From Pestalotiopsis fici W106-1 (taxonomy: Eukaryota; Ascomycota; Sordariomycetes; Amphisphaeriales; Sporocadaceae), in assembly GCF_000516985.1 (NCBI RefSeq), contig NW_006917092.1, positions 3,922,619 to 3,986,618 of the forward strand: a DNA stretch of 64,000 nucleotides. Reading direction: 5' to 3'. Positions 45,115 through 57,558 of this stretch are shown one piece after another. A program made the translations under genes and the position numbers. The notes under the pieces are model-generated. The model had not been told where the DNA came from, ran no database searches, and saw only the letters and a program-made list of their open reading frames with translations. Each line of letters opens with the position of its first letter. Position 1 is the first letter of the stretch.

Positions 45115-46997
45115 ATGGAACTTTCTCTTGTGCCCTTTTCTACATTGTCATTACCATTGGCTGCAATAGTCTTACCGGTTTTTGCTGTAATCTTACTTTG
45201 TTACCTCAACTTCTTCTATGTTGACTGTGCCAAGATAAATGGGATCCCCGAGATCCCAGGCGGCGAATTGCTTGCTGGGCATCTATACCAGCTGGGCAAC
45301 GACCACGCGACCACAGCAGAGACTTGGGCTGCAAAGTATGGCTGGCCAGTATTTCAGTTGCGAATGGGCCGCCGGCGCGCCGTCTTTCTCAACTCGTTTG
45401 GAGCGGCGCGAGAATGGCTTGTAAAGAACCAATCTTCCACGGTTGATCGGCCCTGGTTTCACACGTTTCATGGAGTCGTCTCCAAGACTTCGGGTATGCA
45501 ATCGATTGAGTTTGTGCTCATATATGGACAAGTGCTGACCAGCGACCAAGCGGCGACAATTGGAACTAGTCCTTGGAACGATCGGACAAAGAAACAGAGG
45601 CGCGTGGTAGGCTCCTTCACCACTGGGCCGGCGATGCAAAAGATGCGAGACATGTTGGACGTTGAGACGTGCGCTGTTATCTCGGGCTTGCTCCACAACG
45701 GCAAACAAGGATCCGTGAACATCATCCCGCATATGTATTATAAGCGCATGGCCTTGAACCTTATGACTATGTTCTGCTACGACTTCCGGTTCAACTCGGT
45801 GCATGATCCTTTGCTTCTACAGATACTCCAGGATGCCAAGACTATTGCAAGGTACGTCGGCTTTAAAACGAGCATACTTACCTAGTGATCACGACGGAGT
45901 AATTGACTTGATCCAACAGCTTCCGATCTACGAACTCAAACCCACAGGATTTCATCCCTCACCTGAGGTATACCGGCCGTAGTTCGAGGACGGAAATAGC
46001 TGCCGAGGTCCGTGCAAGACGAGACAAGTGGTTGGCGGCCATGTTGGATGAGATCAGCGGTAGGCTGAAATCTGACCATTCGAGTTCCAAGAAGACAATT
46101 GGAAGGAAATGTGTGGCCGAGTTATTGTTGGAGGATAGCCAAGAAGGTCTAACTCAACGTGCGTTCCCCGTAATCTCACCCATGCTCTATCTTTGCTTAC
46201 AGCGCCGGTGCAGTTGACATCAAGACGATCCTGGGAGGCTTAATGTCTGGAGGCTTCGAGACCGTCTTTTCCACCGCCATTATTGCTACAGGCGTGCTTT
46301 CCACTCCACAGGGTCAGGAAATCCAGCAGAGGGCATTTGACGATATTCTCAGTGTCTACGACAGCCCTGAGCAAGCTTTTGAGCTCTGTGTGACGGAGGA
46401 GAAGAGCCCATATGTCACCGCCCTGGTAAAAGAGACCCTGCGCTGTTACCCGCCGCATAAAATTTTGCCCGCTAGGCAAGTTTATCGGGATTTCGAGTAC
46501 AACGGCGTCACTGTCCCGAAAGGCGTATTGATCTACGTCAATAACCAAGCAGTGAACTTTGGTACGATTGACAATTCCCCCAAGTGAGTTGACCAAAGCT
46601 AACGCTGAGAACAGATGAGGAAGCATATGGTGCTGATGCACGCGAGTTCCGCCCGGAGCGGTGGATCAAGGCCGCGCACGAGATTCCCAACCCAAACCAT
46701 TTTGCCTTTGGCGCTGGAGCTCGCATGTGCACTGCCGTCAACTTTTCAAACAGGGTCCTCTACGCCGTCTTGCTGCGACTCATTTTGTCCTTCAAGATCA
46801 GGCAAAGCAGAGACATGCCACCAAATGTGGACTTTATCGACTACAAAGATGATCCGGCAGCCTCAAACGCGGTTGCTTCTGATTTCAAGGTCACCTGCGA
46901 GCCAAGAGATGAAGATGTGCTCAGACGTTGTCTAGAAAAGACACGAAATCAGTCGTCCGAGTCTGGACGTCAGGATGCTGAAGTGTTTCTAAAATAG
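45115..46997 (+). CDS. Cytochrome P450, CYP504-like (phenylacetate hydroxylase type)
   Basis: Five exons, 45115-45493, 45551-45851, 45920-46158, 46214-46561 and 46615-46997; phases close to 549 residues. The N-terminal anchor is hydrophobic (LAAIVLPVFAVILLCYL). CYP504-like features are IPEIPGGELLAGHLYQLGND, the segment WPVFQLRMGRRRAVFLNSFG, DRPWFHTFHGVVS and TIGTSPWNDRTKKQRR. The I-helix region is GGLMSGGFETV, without the usual A/G-G-x-D/E-T-T, a known trait of this family. ExxR is ETLR, then RPERWIKAA and the heme loop FGAGARMCTAVNF, where Ala replaces the last Gly. Known CYP504 enzymes hydroxylate phenylacetate or 3-hydroxyphenylacetate. Intron 1 is 57 nt, in frame and stop-free, so a retained form would add 19 residues. 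Confidence 0.88.
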
Positions 46998-47858
46998 GAC
47001 AATGGGAAGAAGATGGGAATTTCGGGGTTCTATCGGCTGTGTGTTTCATTGAAATGAATGTGGAAATTGCAATTTCATATATTGTCGGGGTCAAATGCGC
47101 GCAAGACAGCCTTGCGGCTACTATCCAGGCGCTGTATCTGTTGGTCAAATTTCTTGCTGTCCTAGGGCTTTGCAATAGGACTTGTGGTGTAGAAGATCAA
47201 TAGCACTCAAATAGCGGTATGAAATGTTTCCCGTCATATCACAATCGCTCTATGAAACCGAAACGAAGAACTCGGGATAAATTGTCATGTTATATAGGAC
47301 CGAATCAAGCATCAAGGTGACGCGCGTCGAATAAATCGAAAATCGTTGTCATGATATACCAACTCTAGGAGATATGAGCGATTAGATAGTCTCAAATAGG
47401 TAGGTGTAAGAGGCAGAGTTAGATTGGTTCGGGAGTATTCCGTCATGCGATCCGGGTAACTACCGACGCCCCAGACGCTCCTATCTGATATGATCGGCAC
47501 TACACAGGGCCCGGGGTCATCTCCACAGATACGCTGAGCGACTGGGATAGGCTCGACGCATGGCGCTTCTATTGTCGAGGTACCACGTTACAATATTTCT
47601 GCATCCATTTTTGTATGCACAGCTTGAGCTTTACAAGCCGGTATGCTCAGTCTCAAGGTTTGTTGTCGCCAGTCAACGACTAGAGGAAAATTATCCCGGA
47701 AGGGCATGTGTGATGCTCGTAAGTATTTTTTTATCTACATAGCTAAGTGGAAGAAGAACGGGAATCATGTTTGAATAGTATGTTTCCATCCTGACAAGCC
47801 CATATAGTCCGGTCAATTCCCGTAGTACAAACTGGTAGACAGTCTCCCAATAGAAACA
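46998..47858. other. Intergenic between converging genes
   Basis: About 860 bases with no recognisable gene. Confidence 0.5.
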
Positions 47859-50034
47859 TTACACTGTTGAGTTTGTGATCAGCAAGAGTTCCATGCTTGA
47901 AGTCATAGCCGGCAGAAAATCCAGTTTTCTTGAATAGCGTGAATGTAAGGAAAATGGGGGAGCGCAAGACTTACTGGTATATCGGAAGTGGGGGTTTCTG
48001 AGGTCAGTCACATCCTGGTCTCCCAGCATTTGTCCCTCGCGTTCTTGATCCTCCTTACTCAAATTGTTCTCGGCAGCAAGTCGGTCTCGGCGTTTGTTTT
48101 CGCGCACATACCAAAGCCTCCAGAGGATAATGACAAAGACCTCGAGTCCAAAGCACGCGCAGCAAGTTGCCGTACCCGCCACATAACGAGGAGCGTCCTT
48201 TGTTCGGAAGATTTGTGCTCCAATCATGTTGGCCACGCAGTATGAGATGAGAGTCAAGGATGACACGACGGTTCTCTTGGTCGTTCCACCAACGTTTGAT
48301 GTGATCAGACTCCAGCCGAGGAATATGGCAAAGGAGAAAACTGTGGTCATGAGGAACATGCCCCATTTGACCCACTTGTACTCCGCAGTATTTGGCAGCA
48401 GCGACATGACGAGCAAACCGACAAAAGATATGATGCATGAAAGCATCATGATGTACATGCGCTGGTTTTGGTACGCCTGAAGATAGTATGCACAGGAAAT
48501 GAACAAGATGATGTAAACAGCTGTAGATGGTGAGCTTTGTGTCAGGGGTAGGCGATTGTCAGAGACTTACCACTGCGCGGCAGACTGTAAAGCATGGACT
48601 GCCAAGAATCAAAGCCAAAGGTGACGTAGAGCAGGTTGCTGAATGCCGTGATTCCTCTAAGAAGTAATTTTCAGTCTCGATGGTCTCATAGAAATGTACA
48701 GATTGACCACTTACCCATTTGGAATGCACGACAAAAAGGTGTTGATGAACCCAAAGTAGACCTGAGGATCCCGGAAGCATTCCCAGACTTGATCCCATTT
48801 CCACTTGCCACTCGTCGACTCTTCACCCAGTTGGTTTTCCATGACTCGCGCGACCCTGTCAAAAATTAGTCTACATTGGCACTCGACTCATCCGTTCGAT
48901 ACTTACGCCATCTTCTTTTCTTCCTGGCTTAACCATCCGACTTCCTGTGGCGATCCCAGGATAAAGTAGCAAACAATGGCGCCGGCAAGGGTTAAGCCGC
49001 CCAGGAAGAGAGAAATGCATCTCCAGGCCGCGATGCCGTCTCTACCCGTAACATATCGTGCAATGCCGTACAAGATGAGGTTGCATACAATGCTGAAGAA
49101 GCCCTGAGAGGACTGCCAGAAGAGAGACCGGTGCGCGTGCTCGGTTGTGCGATAGTATGCGCCGGTGATCAAGAGGAAACCAGGCGACACGTTGGACTCG
49201 AAAAAGCCCTGTAGCGCTCGTAGTGCCATCATTTGGGACCCTGTAGAGAATCCGGTCAGCAAGATTGTCCCTGTATAGTTCGCGGTAGGGGGGCATCAAG
49301 ACTACTCACAGCTGTTACAAGCGCTGATGCAAAGAAGACAGATTGCTGCAATGGTCAGCAAGTGCAAAAGTCATACTAGACAAGACAAAACGTACACCAC
49401 CCGACAATGTAAATGGTTATAATGCGACCAATCTTGAACCGCTGCATCAACCATGTCGACGGGAACTCGCCAATCATGTATGTTAGGTAAAAGCTGGGGT
49501 ATTGATCAGTAATTTTTCTCAAAGATGACCCTGTCCAACTGTGACGCTTACATTGTTGTAAGCCATTGGTATTGTTGCCCTTCAAATCGAAGATCATCTT
49601 CCATGCCAAAAAGCTGGGGCGTGTCAGTTACCCACGGTTGAAGTCTAAAGGTTGGAATACACTTACAGCCTGGATACTGATAGATGTTTTGTCGGTTTGC
49701 TGGATACCGTACATGAAAAACCTAGAATCGGTCAAAAGCTGACTCCATACTAGGTAGTCGAAATGATTGTAACTCACATGATTGGAATCAAGTACCAATC
49801 AATTTTCTTCGTCAGCTTCTTGTAGTCGGCCTCGGTGTACTCTAGTTTGCATCATTAGCGCTCTAGTTACACCCAGCGTGTTTTCGAGGTCACTATACCG
49901 GTGGTCTGGCCAACCACGCAGCTGCCGACGGGCTTGAGCTCAACGGCACCGACATCTTTGTCCTGCTTGTCCAACGACTTCTTGTCGGCGATCGAGTCCT
50001 TGTCGGATTCGGGGCGCTCGTACGACGGCTCCAT
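47859..50034 (-). CDS. MFS anion:cation symporter (Dal5/allantoate permease-like)
   Basis: About ten or eleven exons on the minus strand, roughly 525 residues. Start at 50034 (MEPSYERPESDKD); exon 1 ends at 49899 and exon 2 starts at 49841. Recognised segments in order: EADYKKLTKKIDWYLIPIM, FMYGIQQTDKTSISIQA, FGMEDDLRFEGQQYQWLTT, MIGEFPSTWLMQRFKIGR, SQMMALRALQGFFESNVSPG and WRCISLFLGGLTLAGAIVC; later SNVGGTTKRTVVSSL and ANMIGAQIFRTKDAPRY. The charged tail ends NPHFRYT. The GGTTKR and QIFRxxDAPRY motifs place it in the fungal ACS/Dal5 family, whose members import allantoate, nicotinate, biotin and similar carboxylates. A short exon (about 38 nt) lies near 49355-49320. The end at 47859 is the stop for both the spliced and the read-through last exon. 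Confidence 0.85.
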
Positions 50035-50745
50035 TGTGGAATGGGGATGGGATAGTCGATGTTCAGGTTCGATGGCGTGACATTACTTTCCGACAACAGC
50101 CCCGGGTCCAGGAATCGTTGCATTCTTAAAGAGGTGCGCTCGCTGGCAAGGCAAGGCCATAATGCTACTTGGCCAAGGCGTACATGAGCCGCGATAACCT
50201 ATCTCCAACTCGGTACCATCTGGCGCTATCTATGGTATGCAATGATAAGACTGGTTGGCTGTTAGTCGAGGCTTCATACTAAACAGATAGTATGCTTGAC
50301 ATATCCCTGGCCTTGCTTACGTTGAATTGGTCAAGGTTCGGATCGCCGTGATCTTGATTGTAGATCCCCCCCGACTGCCGGGGGGTTCCTTATGCAGTGG
50401 ACAGTATCTTTCCGTGCCAACCCATGTCTTCTTGGCACAGATACAGGGACGAGGACTTGATGCATCCAACATGTTGCACAAGAAAATGACTAGTAACACT
50501 TACTGCTCTGTGCATAGAAGATAGGCAATAAGATAGGTAAAAGTAAGGATTGCCAGGTTGCACTGACCGGGGGTCAGTAGGCTCAGAGGTAGCTCCGGCT
50601 TAGCGACCCCGCTCACGCCGGCATGGTCCGTTACGGCCTCAGTCGGCGGTTGAGCAGTCCAACAGCAACAACAGAGCAATAAATCGGCAGACAGATCCAT
50701 AACCTCTCATAGAACTCATTGTGAGTATAGCAAAGTCGCATCACA
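50035..50745. promoter_or_regulatory. Divergent promoter of the Dal5-type transporter and DAO oxidoreductase 2
   Basis: 711 bases between divergent starts. A GC hairpin lies at 50367-50385: six C, a seven-base loop (GACTGCC), six G. The region is otherwise unremarkable. Confidence 0.5.
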
Positions 50746-52302
50746 ATGGCTTCAAGACAATTTCCAGTTCCCAACTCGACAGCCTCCTTCTGGAGGACTG
50801 ATCTTCAAGAATTCGACAAGCACCGGAGCACCCCCGAACTTCCTGCGGAGACCGATGTGGTCATCATCGGCGCCGGCTTCTCTGGTGCAGCGCTCGCCTA
50901 TTACATTTACCAAGACAACCCAACGCCCCCTTCGGTATTGATTTTGGAAGCTCGAGAGGCATGCTCCGGAGCGACGGCACGCAATGGTAATTATCCTTTG
51001 TTTGATCTGCATCTGTCTGGGAACAATCTCTGATTCGAAATTCTAGGAGGTCATCTCAAACCAGATGTGTACTTCGGTATTCCAAAGCACATCAAAAAGC
51101 ACGGCGCCAAGGCTGCGGTGGAATTCGCAAACTTTGGAGCATCCCAAGTATATGCCGTAAAGGAGCTGGTCGAGAAGGAAAAGATCGACTGCGACTTTAC
51201 CTTGACGAGGGCCTGCGATGCTACCCTGGATGAGGGTTTGGCACGGGAGACGGAAGAGGCGTTCAAGCAACTGTCTGCATCCGGGGTGGCTAGCCTCAAG
51301 GATATCCACTACACTGGCCGCAAGGACGCTGAACGGGTCAGTATCTACCTAATGCCCCAAGGGCCAAACTAAAGCTTCAGTGATATACTAACCTCTCCCA
51401 GGTTTCGGGCGTTAAAGGAGCACTGGGTGCCTTTACGTTTACGGCCGCGCACGTTTGGCCATACAAGCTGGTCATGCATCTGCTCAAGATCTCGCTCGGA
51501 AAGGGTGCGAACCTCCAAACCTACACCCCGGTCACTTGCATTTCGGAGAACCCGCTGCCCGACGGCCGCTGGCTGGTAACGACCGAGCGCGGCGTCGTCA
51601 GGGCCAAAAAGGTGATTCTGGCGACCAATGGTTACACGGCAAACCTGGCCCCTCAATTCAGAGACCATATTGTTCCGGTTCGGGGCATCTGCAGTCGCAT
51701 CGTTGTTCCCAAGGGCAGCGCTGCCCCGTTTCTGCCGCAGACGTACAGTATCCGCCACGGCCCCGGCGTGTATGATTATCTGATCCCGCGAAACGATGGC
51801 AGCATCATTGTGGGCGGTGCCAAGTCTGAGTTCTGGGATGATCTCTCGCAGTGGTATAATGTGGCCGATGATAGCAAGCTCATTGAGCCGGCCAAACACT
51901 ACTTTGACAACTTGATGCAAAGGACCTTTATGGGATGGGAGAATTCGGGTGCCCATGTGGATAAGATCTGGACAGGCAGTGAGTGAAAACTTGACATATC
52001 AGAATCTTCTTGGAGAGTCTCAGTACTGACAATTGGTCATAGTCATGGGCTACAGTTCCGACTGGATGCCGCATGTGGGTGATGTGCCTGGTAAGCCGGG
52101 CCAAATGATCATGGCAGGATTTTCGGGGTTCGGCATGCCTCTGATTCTGTTGACTGCCAAGGGAATAGTGCAAATGTTACGGGAGAGGAAGAAATTCGAA
52201 CAGACAGGTGTGCCCACATTGTTCAAGGCTACGCAAGAGCGATTGGATAGCACATGGAGTGATATTCTGGGTCGTGAGATAGAAGCCAGACCGAAACTAT
52301 GA
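50746..52302 (+). CDS. FAD-dependent oxidoreductase, DAO family (2)
   Basis: Four exons, 50746-50986, 51047-51336, 51402-51978 and 52043-52302; phases close to 455 residues. The Rossmann FAD motif is TDVVIIGAGFSGAALAYYIY with VLILEAREACSGATARNGGH after it. Later landmarks: TAAHVWPYKLVMHLLK, VILATNGYTANLAPQF, IRHGPGVYDYLIPRNDGSII, and WMPHVGDVPGKPGQM with AGFSGFGMPL near the C-terminus. Same family as the gene at 16054-17750, but a different intron set, so not a recent tandem copy. A substrate amine or amino acid is likely. It shares a promoter with the Dal5-type transporter, hinting that the carrier brings in the substrate. Confidence 0.92.
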
Positions 52303-52622
52303 GATGCTTCTTGAATTTACTGCGATCACGAATCAAGATTCTATCGTTATTGGAACTATCAAAGCGACATACCTATGATTATCAATATTTGAATGCGACA
52401 TGATGCATTGAGCTCCCAGTGTGACATATCTCGATCACAACTTCTCTTACCTTGGTGACTTTTGACGGACAAGCAAATGGCTGGGTCTTTTTTTTTTTTG
52501 CGAAAAGCATCCGCATCTTGGCCTCTACATGGCGGCCATCACAGTAGAGGATTGGGAGTTTTCGTACGAGCAAAGGGCACCATCATGGCAGTCTTGTAAA
52601 TTCGTATCACTTTTGACTACAT
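52303..52622. other. Intergenic between converging genes
   Basis: 320 bases; a T10 run near 52490-52499. No gene. Confidence 0.5.
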
Positions 52623-53467
52623 TTATGCCTTTGTACTAGCTGCAACAATGCCATCGGCCAGGGCCGGGAGACTGTCAGCGACAACGTCCATTTCGCCAAA
52701 GACATCTTCACACTGCTCCAATTCCCACTCGGACACCCAGGCACCCTTGAAACTAATGATACAAGTCAGCAAGGAGGATCAGCAATGTTCATTGTGGTGA
52801 TACATACCCAGACTTGCGTGCCGCGGCGGCATCCCACATGTGCCCAGCGGCGAACCAAGTGACACGGTTCTCGGCCGGGAACTTGTCCAGGACGTATTTG
52901 TAGCAAGCAGGCGAGGGCTTGCCGACGCCAATCTCGTCACACGAGACAAAGTTGGCCTTGGGAAAGTCAATGCCGGCGGCGCTAAAGTAGCCGGTGACGC
53001 GCGAGACGTCGCCCGAGGTCAGGGCCCAGACGGTGAAGCCGGCGTCGCGCAGCTTGGCAAAGCACTCGGTGAGGCCGGCCCGGGGCTTGAGCGTCTTGTA
53101 CGCGGCCAGCAGGAACTCGCGGTCCTCGTCGGTGCAGAGCTTGCGCGGCTCCTTGACGCCCGCTTGCCACAGCGTGCGGTAAAAGATGCCCCGGAACACG
53201 GTCCAGTAGACTTTGTAGTTGCCCGACAGGCTGAGGTATGTGTATTCCTTTTCGCCCGCCTCCATCCAGGCGTAGCCGAAAATGCGGGAGCCAATGTTGA
53301 GCTCTCTCAAACGGTCGCCGATGCGGGCTTCAATGGCTTCGTAAAATGCTTCGTAGGAAACACATGTGCCTAAGGGTCACTGATGAGAAACTGTCGCCCA
53401 TTAATGGCGAGTTATTTCACTTACCTACAACGTCGAAAACGACGTGCTTGTTATCCGATGCAGCCAT
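52623..53467 (-). CDS. HAD-superfamily hydrolase, type II 2-haloacid dehalogenase-like
   Basis: Three exons on the minus strand, 53467-53425, 53369-52808 and 52752-52623; phases close to 244 residues. Motif I is VVFDVVGTCVSYEAF (nucleophile Asp12, split just before the Gly by intron 1). Motif II is ALTSGDVSRV, motif III lies in CDEIGVGKPSPACYKYV, and motif IV is FAAGHMWDAAAARKSG, as in type II haloacid dehalogenases. The exon 2 coding strand is unusually GC-rich, giving long antisense open frames that are shadows. It hydrolyses a halogenated or phosphorylated small acid; in this setting a detoxification role is possible (inference). Confidence 0.9.
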
Positions 53468-54913
53468 GTTTTATAAATGGGTATACAAAAGAGCAATTAC
53501 GTTTGGAACAATTAAAAAAAAAAAGGTGTGAAAAGAAAGCAACGTTGATTACTATGTTATCCAAGTAGACTAGGAAATTAGAAGCTATTGCGCGCTTTAA
53601 TAGTAAATGAAAGCCCCCGACTGAGTGGTCATCCAGGTTCACCATATTTTATTCTCACGTCTCATCGGGCTCCGTATTCACACTCTCGGGGGCATACGAT
53701 CTTGCGGCAGTGAGACGCGCGGGGAAAGCCGATAGCTCACGATAACCCCGCGAATGGGCTTTCGGACCCGCGACGGAAGTGCTTTGTATTCCCCCCCAGC
53801 AGCCAGCGGGCGGGTGCCCAAATTTCAGGTCTGGTAGTGCAGAATACTCGCTGTGCTAGCAGGTTTGTAGGCTAGTAGCGCTACGTTACGATAAGGGGTC
53901 CCCTCCCTAATCCTGGATTGGCAGGCTTGCCAGCAAGCCTGCCAGTCACTTCAATTGTAATTCTGTATTATTATAACCTTCATCTAGGGTAGAGACCAAC
54001 GATAATGTAGCTTGGCATGCGGACGACTTTCTTACCCCAGGTGCGGATGTGGGACCTATTAGATAACGGGGCCCTCCCATAGGTATGTATTCAATCGCGT
54101 ACGTACGTGAATGGAATCCGTGATTGGGATCGCGACTTTTGGTGCGGATGTTGAGGCGCTACCGATATCGGCACTTGTGTGCGACCGGGCGTTTCTTTGT
54201 TCGCGTTTCCTGGCCCGTTGTTTTTGATTTGCATGGTGCTTGCATCGGCCAAACCTTCTATAATGAGTAGAGACGGGGTGCTGGCTAAGTAGACCAGATA
54301 GAAAGAGAGAGCTTGATGAGGGGACATTCGGGGAAAGAGCTCTTGGAAGCCGGATTATGTTGTTATTGTTGCGCAATAAAGGTGCCCGGCCCCTCCCGCC
54401 AGGTCAACGCGTAATGTATGTAAGACGTCCTGTGCATATGTGCTATGATGTTTATGATGATGATTCAATGTACCTACACTTGTGCGACCACAGAACTCCA
54501 ACGCTTAGGCACGGGCAGGCGCGGTAAGCACACACTCTTTGTATGTACACATTGTAAGTACTGTAGGCAGGTCCTTTTCCTCCGACCGATACTTGCCTCG
54601 GGCGATCCAGCGGGGTTGATGGGCAGTGCAAAAGGAAGGAGACTTTATAGTCCCGCATCTATTTCGGGTTGTTGTTGTTGGTACATGCTGTATTGGGTGC
54701 GAAGTCGGCCAAGGTGGTTTCGATAGGTTGCAAGTAGTACCGTACGGTAGTTCAAAGGTCGACAGCTTTGTTGAATATAGTTCGGTAGCTACTGTCGTCG
54801 CAGGGTCCTCAAATCCTGTCCAAAAGTTTCCTGCCTCTCTCTCTCTCGCTTTCCGACTCTTTTTGTGCTCATCTACTTGTCTGCCTCTATCTATTTATAT
54901 GAAATCGCCAACC
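53468..54913. other. Intergenic
   Basis: About 1.45 kb between divergent genes. GC-rich CCCCGCG and CCCGCGA elements occur near 53745-53775. No gene recognised. Confidence 0.5.
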
Positions 54914-56340
54914 ATGAGTATTGTGCTTGTTACTGGTGAGGTGACCCGAGCTGGATTGGGCTGTTTGAGATTCTTACTCGCTATGATTAGGAGGTAGCGG
55001 GTTTATCGCTGCGCATATCATAAGGACCCTATTGCAAAACAGGTACGCTGAAAGGTCCACGTTCCATGACTTCTCTTTTACTGACGGGAACCCTTATTTC
55101 CATCGATGCAGCTACACAGTGGTCACTACCGTCCGGTCGCCAGCCAAGGGCAACAATGTCCTTACCAGCCATGCAGATATCTCCAATGGCAAGCTCTCAT
55201 ATCTTGTAGTGAGCGACATTACCAACCCAAAAGCTTTTGAACATGTGAGTATGCACCTGTTAGTCAATTGGTGCACAAGAATTGGCTGGCTGATAACGCA
55301 AACACCCAGGTTTTCCGTCGAGGAATTCCTTTTTCTGCCGTGTTCCACACGGCATCCCCCTTTCACGACAACTTTGTGGACCCGGTTGAGGGTCTATTGA
55401 AGCCGGCCATCAGTGGTACAAAGAATATACTACACGCAATCAAGGCCTATGCGCCTACTTGCAAAAGAGTGGTTATTACATCGAGCTTCGCAGCCATCGT
55501 CAACCCTAACCGGCCGCCCAAAATCTACGATGAATCGTCGTGGAACCCCGTATCATGGGATGAGGCCGTTACAGACCGCACCAAGGCGTACCGTGGAAGC
55601 AAAGTGAGTAGTAGTACTTTATCCTAGACCGCAGTTCTTTGTAATAGCGTTGAAAATCTCTTTTTGCAAGTTTGGAGCCGCTCGCTGACTATAGTTATCC
55701 ACCCCTAAAAGACGTTTGCGGAAAGGGCCGGGTGGGAGTTTGTACAAGCAGAAAAGCCAGGTTTCGATCTCGTCACCATCAACCCGCCACTAGTATACGG
55801 GCCAGTAGTGCACCACCTATCTACGCTGAATAATCTCAATACCTCGAACCAGAGGATACGGGACTTTATTCAAGGCAGATATTCGATGCAGGCATTGCCC
55901 CCGACTGGGACTTTTCTATGGGTGGACGTCAGAGATGTTGCATTGGCACACATGAGAGCAATCCAAGTCCCCGAAGCCGGCAATAAGCGCTTCTTTGTGG
56001 TTGCCGGTCACTGTTCAAGTAAGTACCTACCTACTCGGAAAACATTCGATGTCATCCCACTGCTTCTCTGCCACCCACAAGAGAGAGAGAGACAATGACA
56101 AGGAAAAACAAGAAATTGACATAAACTTATGTACGCCCAGACAAGAGGATTTGCGACGTTATCCGGCAGACACACCCAAAACTATCTTCGCTACTGCCAG
56201 ACAACGCCATTGACGACTTTCCCAGAGACGTCTATGGCTATAATAATGCTAGAGCCCAAGATATACTGGGTGTCAAGTTCCGACCGTTGGAGGAATGCAT
56301 CAAAGACACGGCGGCCTCCCTGTTGGATCTAGGCGCTTGA
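54914..56340 (+). CDS. NAD(P)-dependent extended SDR (dihydroflavonol/ketone reductase-like)
   Basis: Six exons, 54914-54935, 54991-55042, 55112-55244, 55310-55603, 55712-56018 and 56141-56340; phases close to 335 residues. The cofactor motif GGSGFIAAHII is split by intron 1. YTVVTTVRS follows, then VFHTASPFHDNF, KRVVITSSFAAIV and catalytic YRGSK (YxxxK). NPPLVYGPVVH and WVDVRDVALAHMRAI are typical of dihydroflavonol-4-reductase-type SDRs. The first two exons are only 22 and 52 nt. Reduces a ketone or aldehyde with NADPH; the natural substrate is unknown. Confidence 0.9.
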
Positions 56341-57558
56341 TTCCCCCCTCTCCCGATCCGATTTCCCATCCATCCCACACCCCCTGTTCTAGATGCATGC
56401 ACAAAACAAAAACAAAAAAAGTGCCCCCTAAATTAGCGTACGGGAGACCTTATCTGCCTGCCAGTTAAGCTTTGCCCTGCAGCATCGTGAATACCTACAC
56501 TGGGTGAGATGGATGGCAGCCGAATGTACCATTTAATACAATGATAGCGAGCATCGAACAATTAGCGCAAGTAAACCTCGGGAGGTCACTGCTACGTCCA
56601 TATTCAATACAGCCATTTCTTTTCATTCTTTTGCACTTTATGCCAGTAAACAACTAGTACAGAGTATGCCAATGTGAATAAAGACCCAAGCCGGTCATCG
56701 GGAACATCTAACCTAGAAAAAAGTCCAAGATCCGGCCCGCAGGTAAGGGACGAATCAAAACGTGGGGAAATGATTAGAGAGAAGAAAAGAAAACAAAATC
56801 GCTCACAAGTGGCTTCTCAAATTCGCTAGAGACGGTTTTAAGCTTAGTCGCATTGCTGTTTGGGCTTTATGGTCTGAATGATGATCGCATTCTTACCGGC
56901 CCACCAAACGTCCCGCTTGAACCGGTTGTTTGCGATTTTTACTGGTTGAACCCTTTATCGGCCGCCGTATGTAATTTGATCTTTTGTTCCAAGTTTCTCG
57001 TTTTCCCCCAGAATTTCGGCGGCTTCCACGAACCCAATTGCTTGGAATCTGTTCCGACTAGACAGTGCCAAGCTTCAATCCTTATATCGTACTTTGTACA
57101 GTGGCTCTTTTCTGGATCCAGTCTTTATTCTGAGTGTGATGGCTTACACGTGCAGTCAACACCAGAGAATACCTCCTCCATGCCGCCCGCCATGGCTTTT
57201 ACAGAGGCCATGGCCATGCCCCATTGCCAAGAACACCTGCCTCTGCAACACTGACTGTCATTCATATTCCAAACTTGCCATGCACGATTTCTTTCTATTT
57301 CAAGAATGCATGCCAATTGTAGCAATGCGCATTGCTTAAAAGTCCCATGTCTGCAATTTCACGATGCCCACAATGCCAAGATGCCCGACTGGGATGGTAC
57401 TCCTGTCATTCCGAAAGCGTTCTTATCTTTGGAAAACATAAAGATGGGCCGAATTCCGTGTAGGAGCATGTAGGAGGGAGACCTTGATGGTGAGAGCAGC
57501 AACATACGATACTGGCAGCCTCGTGTCCCCCCTCGTGGTCGCGTAATAACACATCAAC
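56341..57558. other. Intergenic
   Basis: 1.2 kb between two plus-strand genes. No gene recognised; a 133-residue frame (56853-57254) has no family features. Confidence 0.45.

Noticed and set aside
52840..53373. 177-residue plus-strand open frame
   Set aside because: Antisense shadow of the HAD gene, caused by its high third-position GC.
56853..57254. 133-residue plus-strand open frame between SDR and GH30
   Set aside because: No family features, no signal, biased only by local composition.
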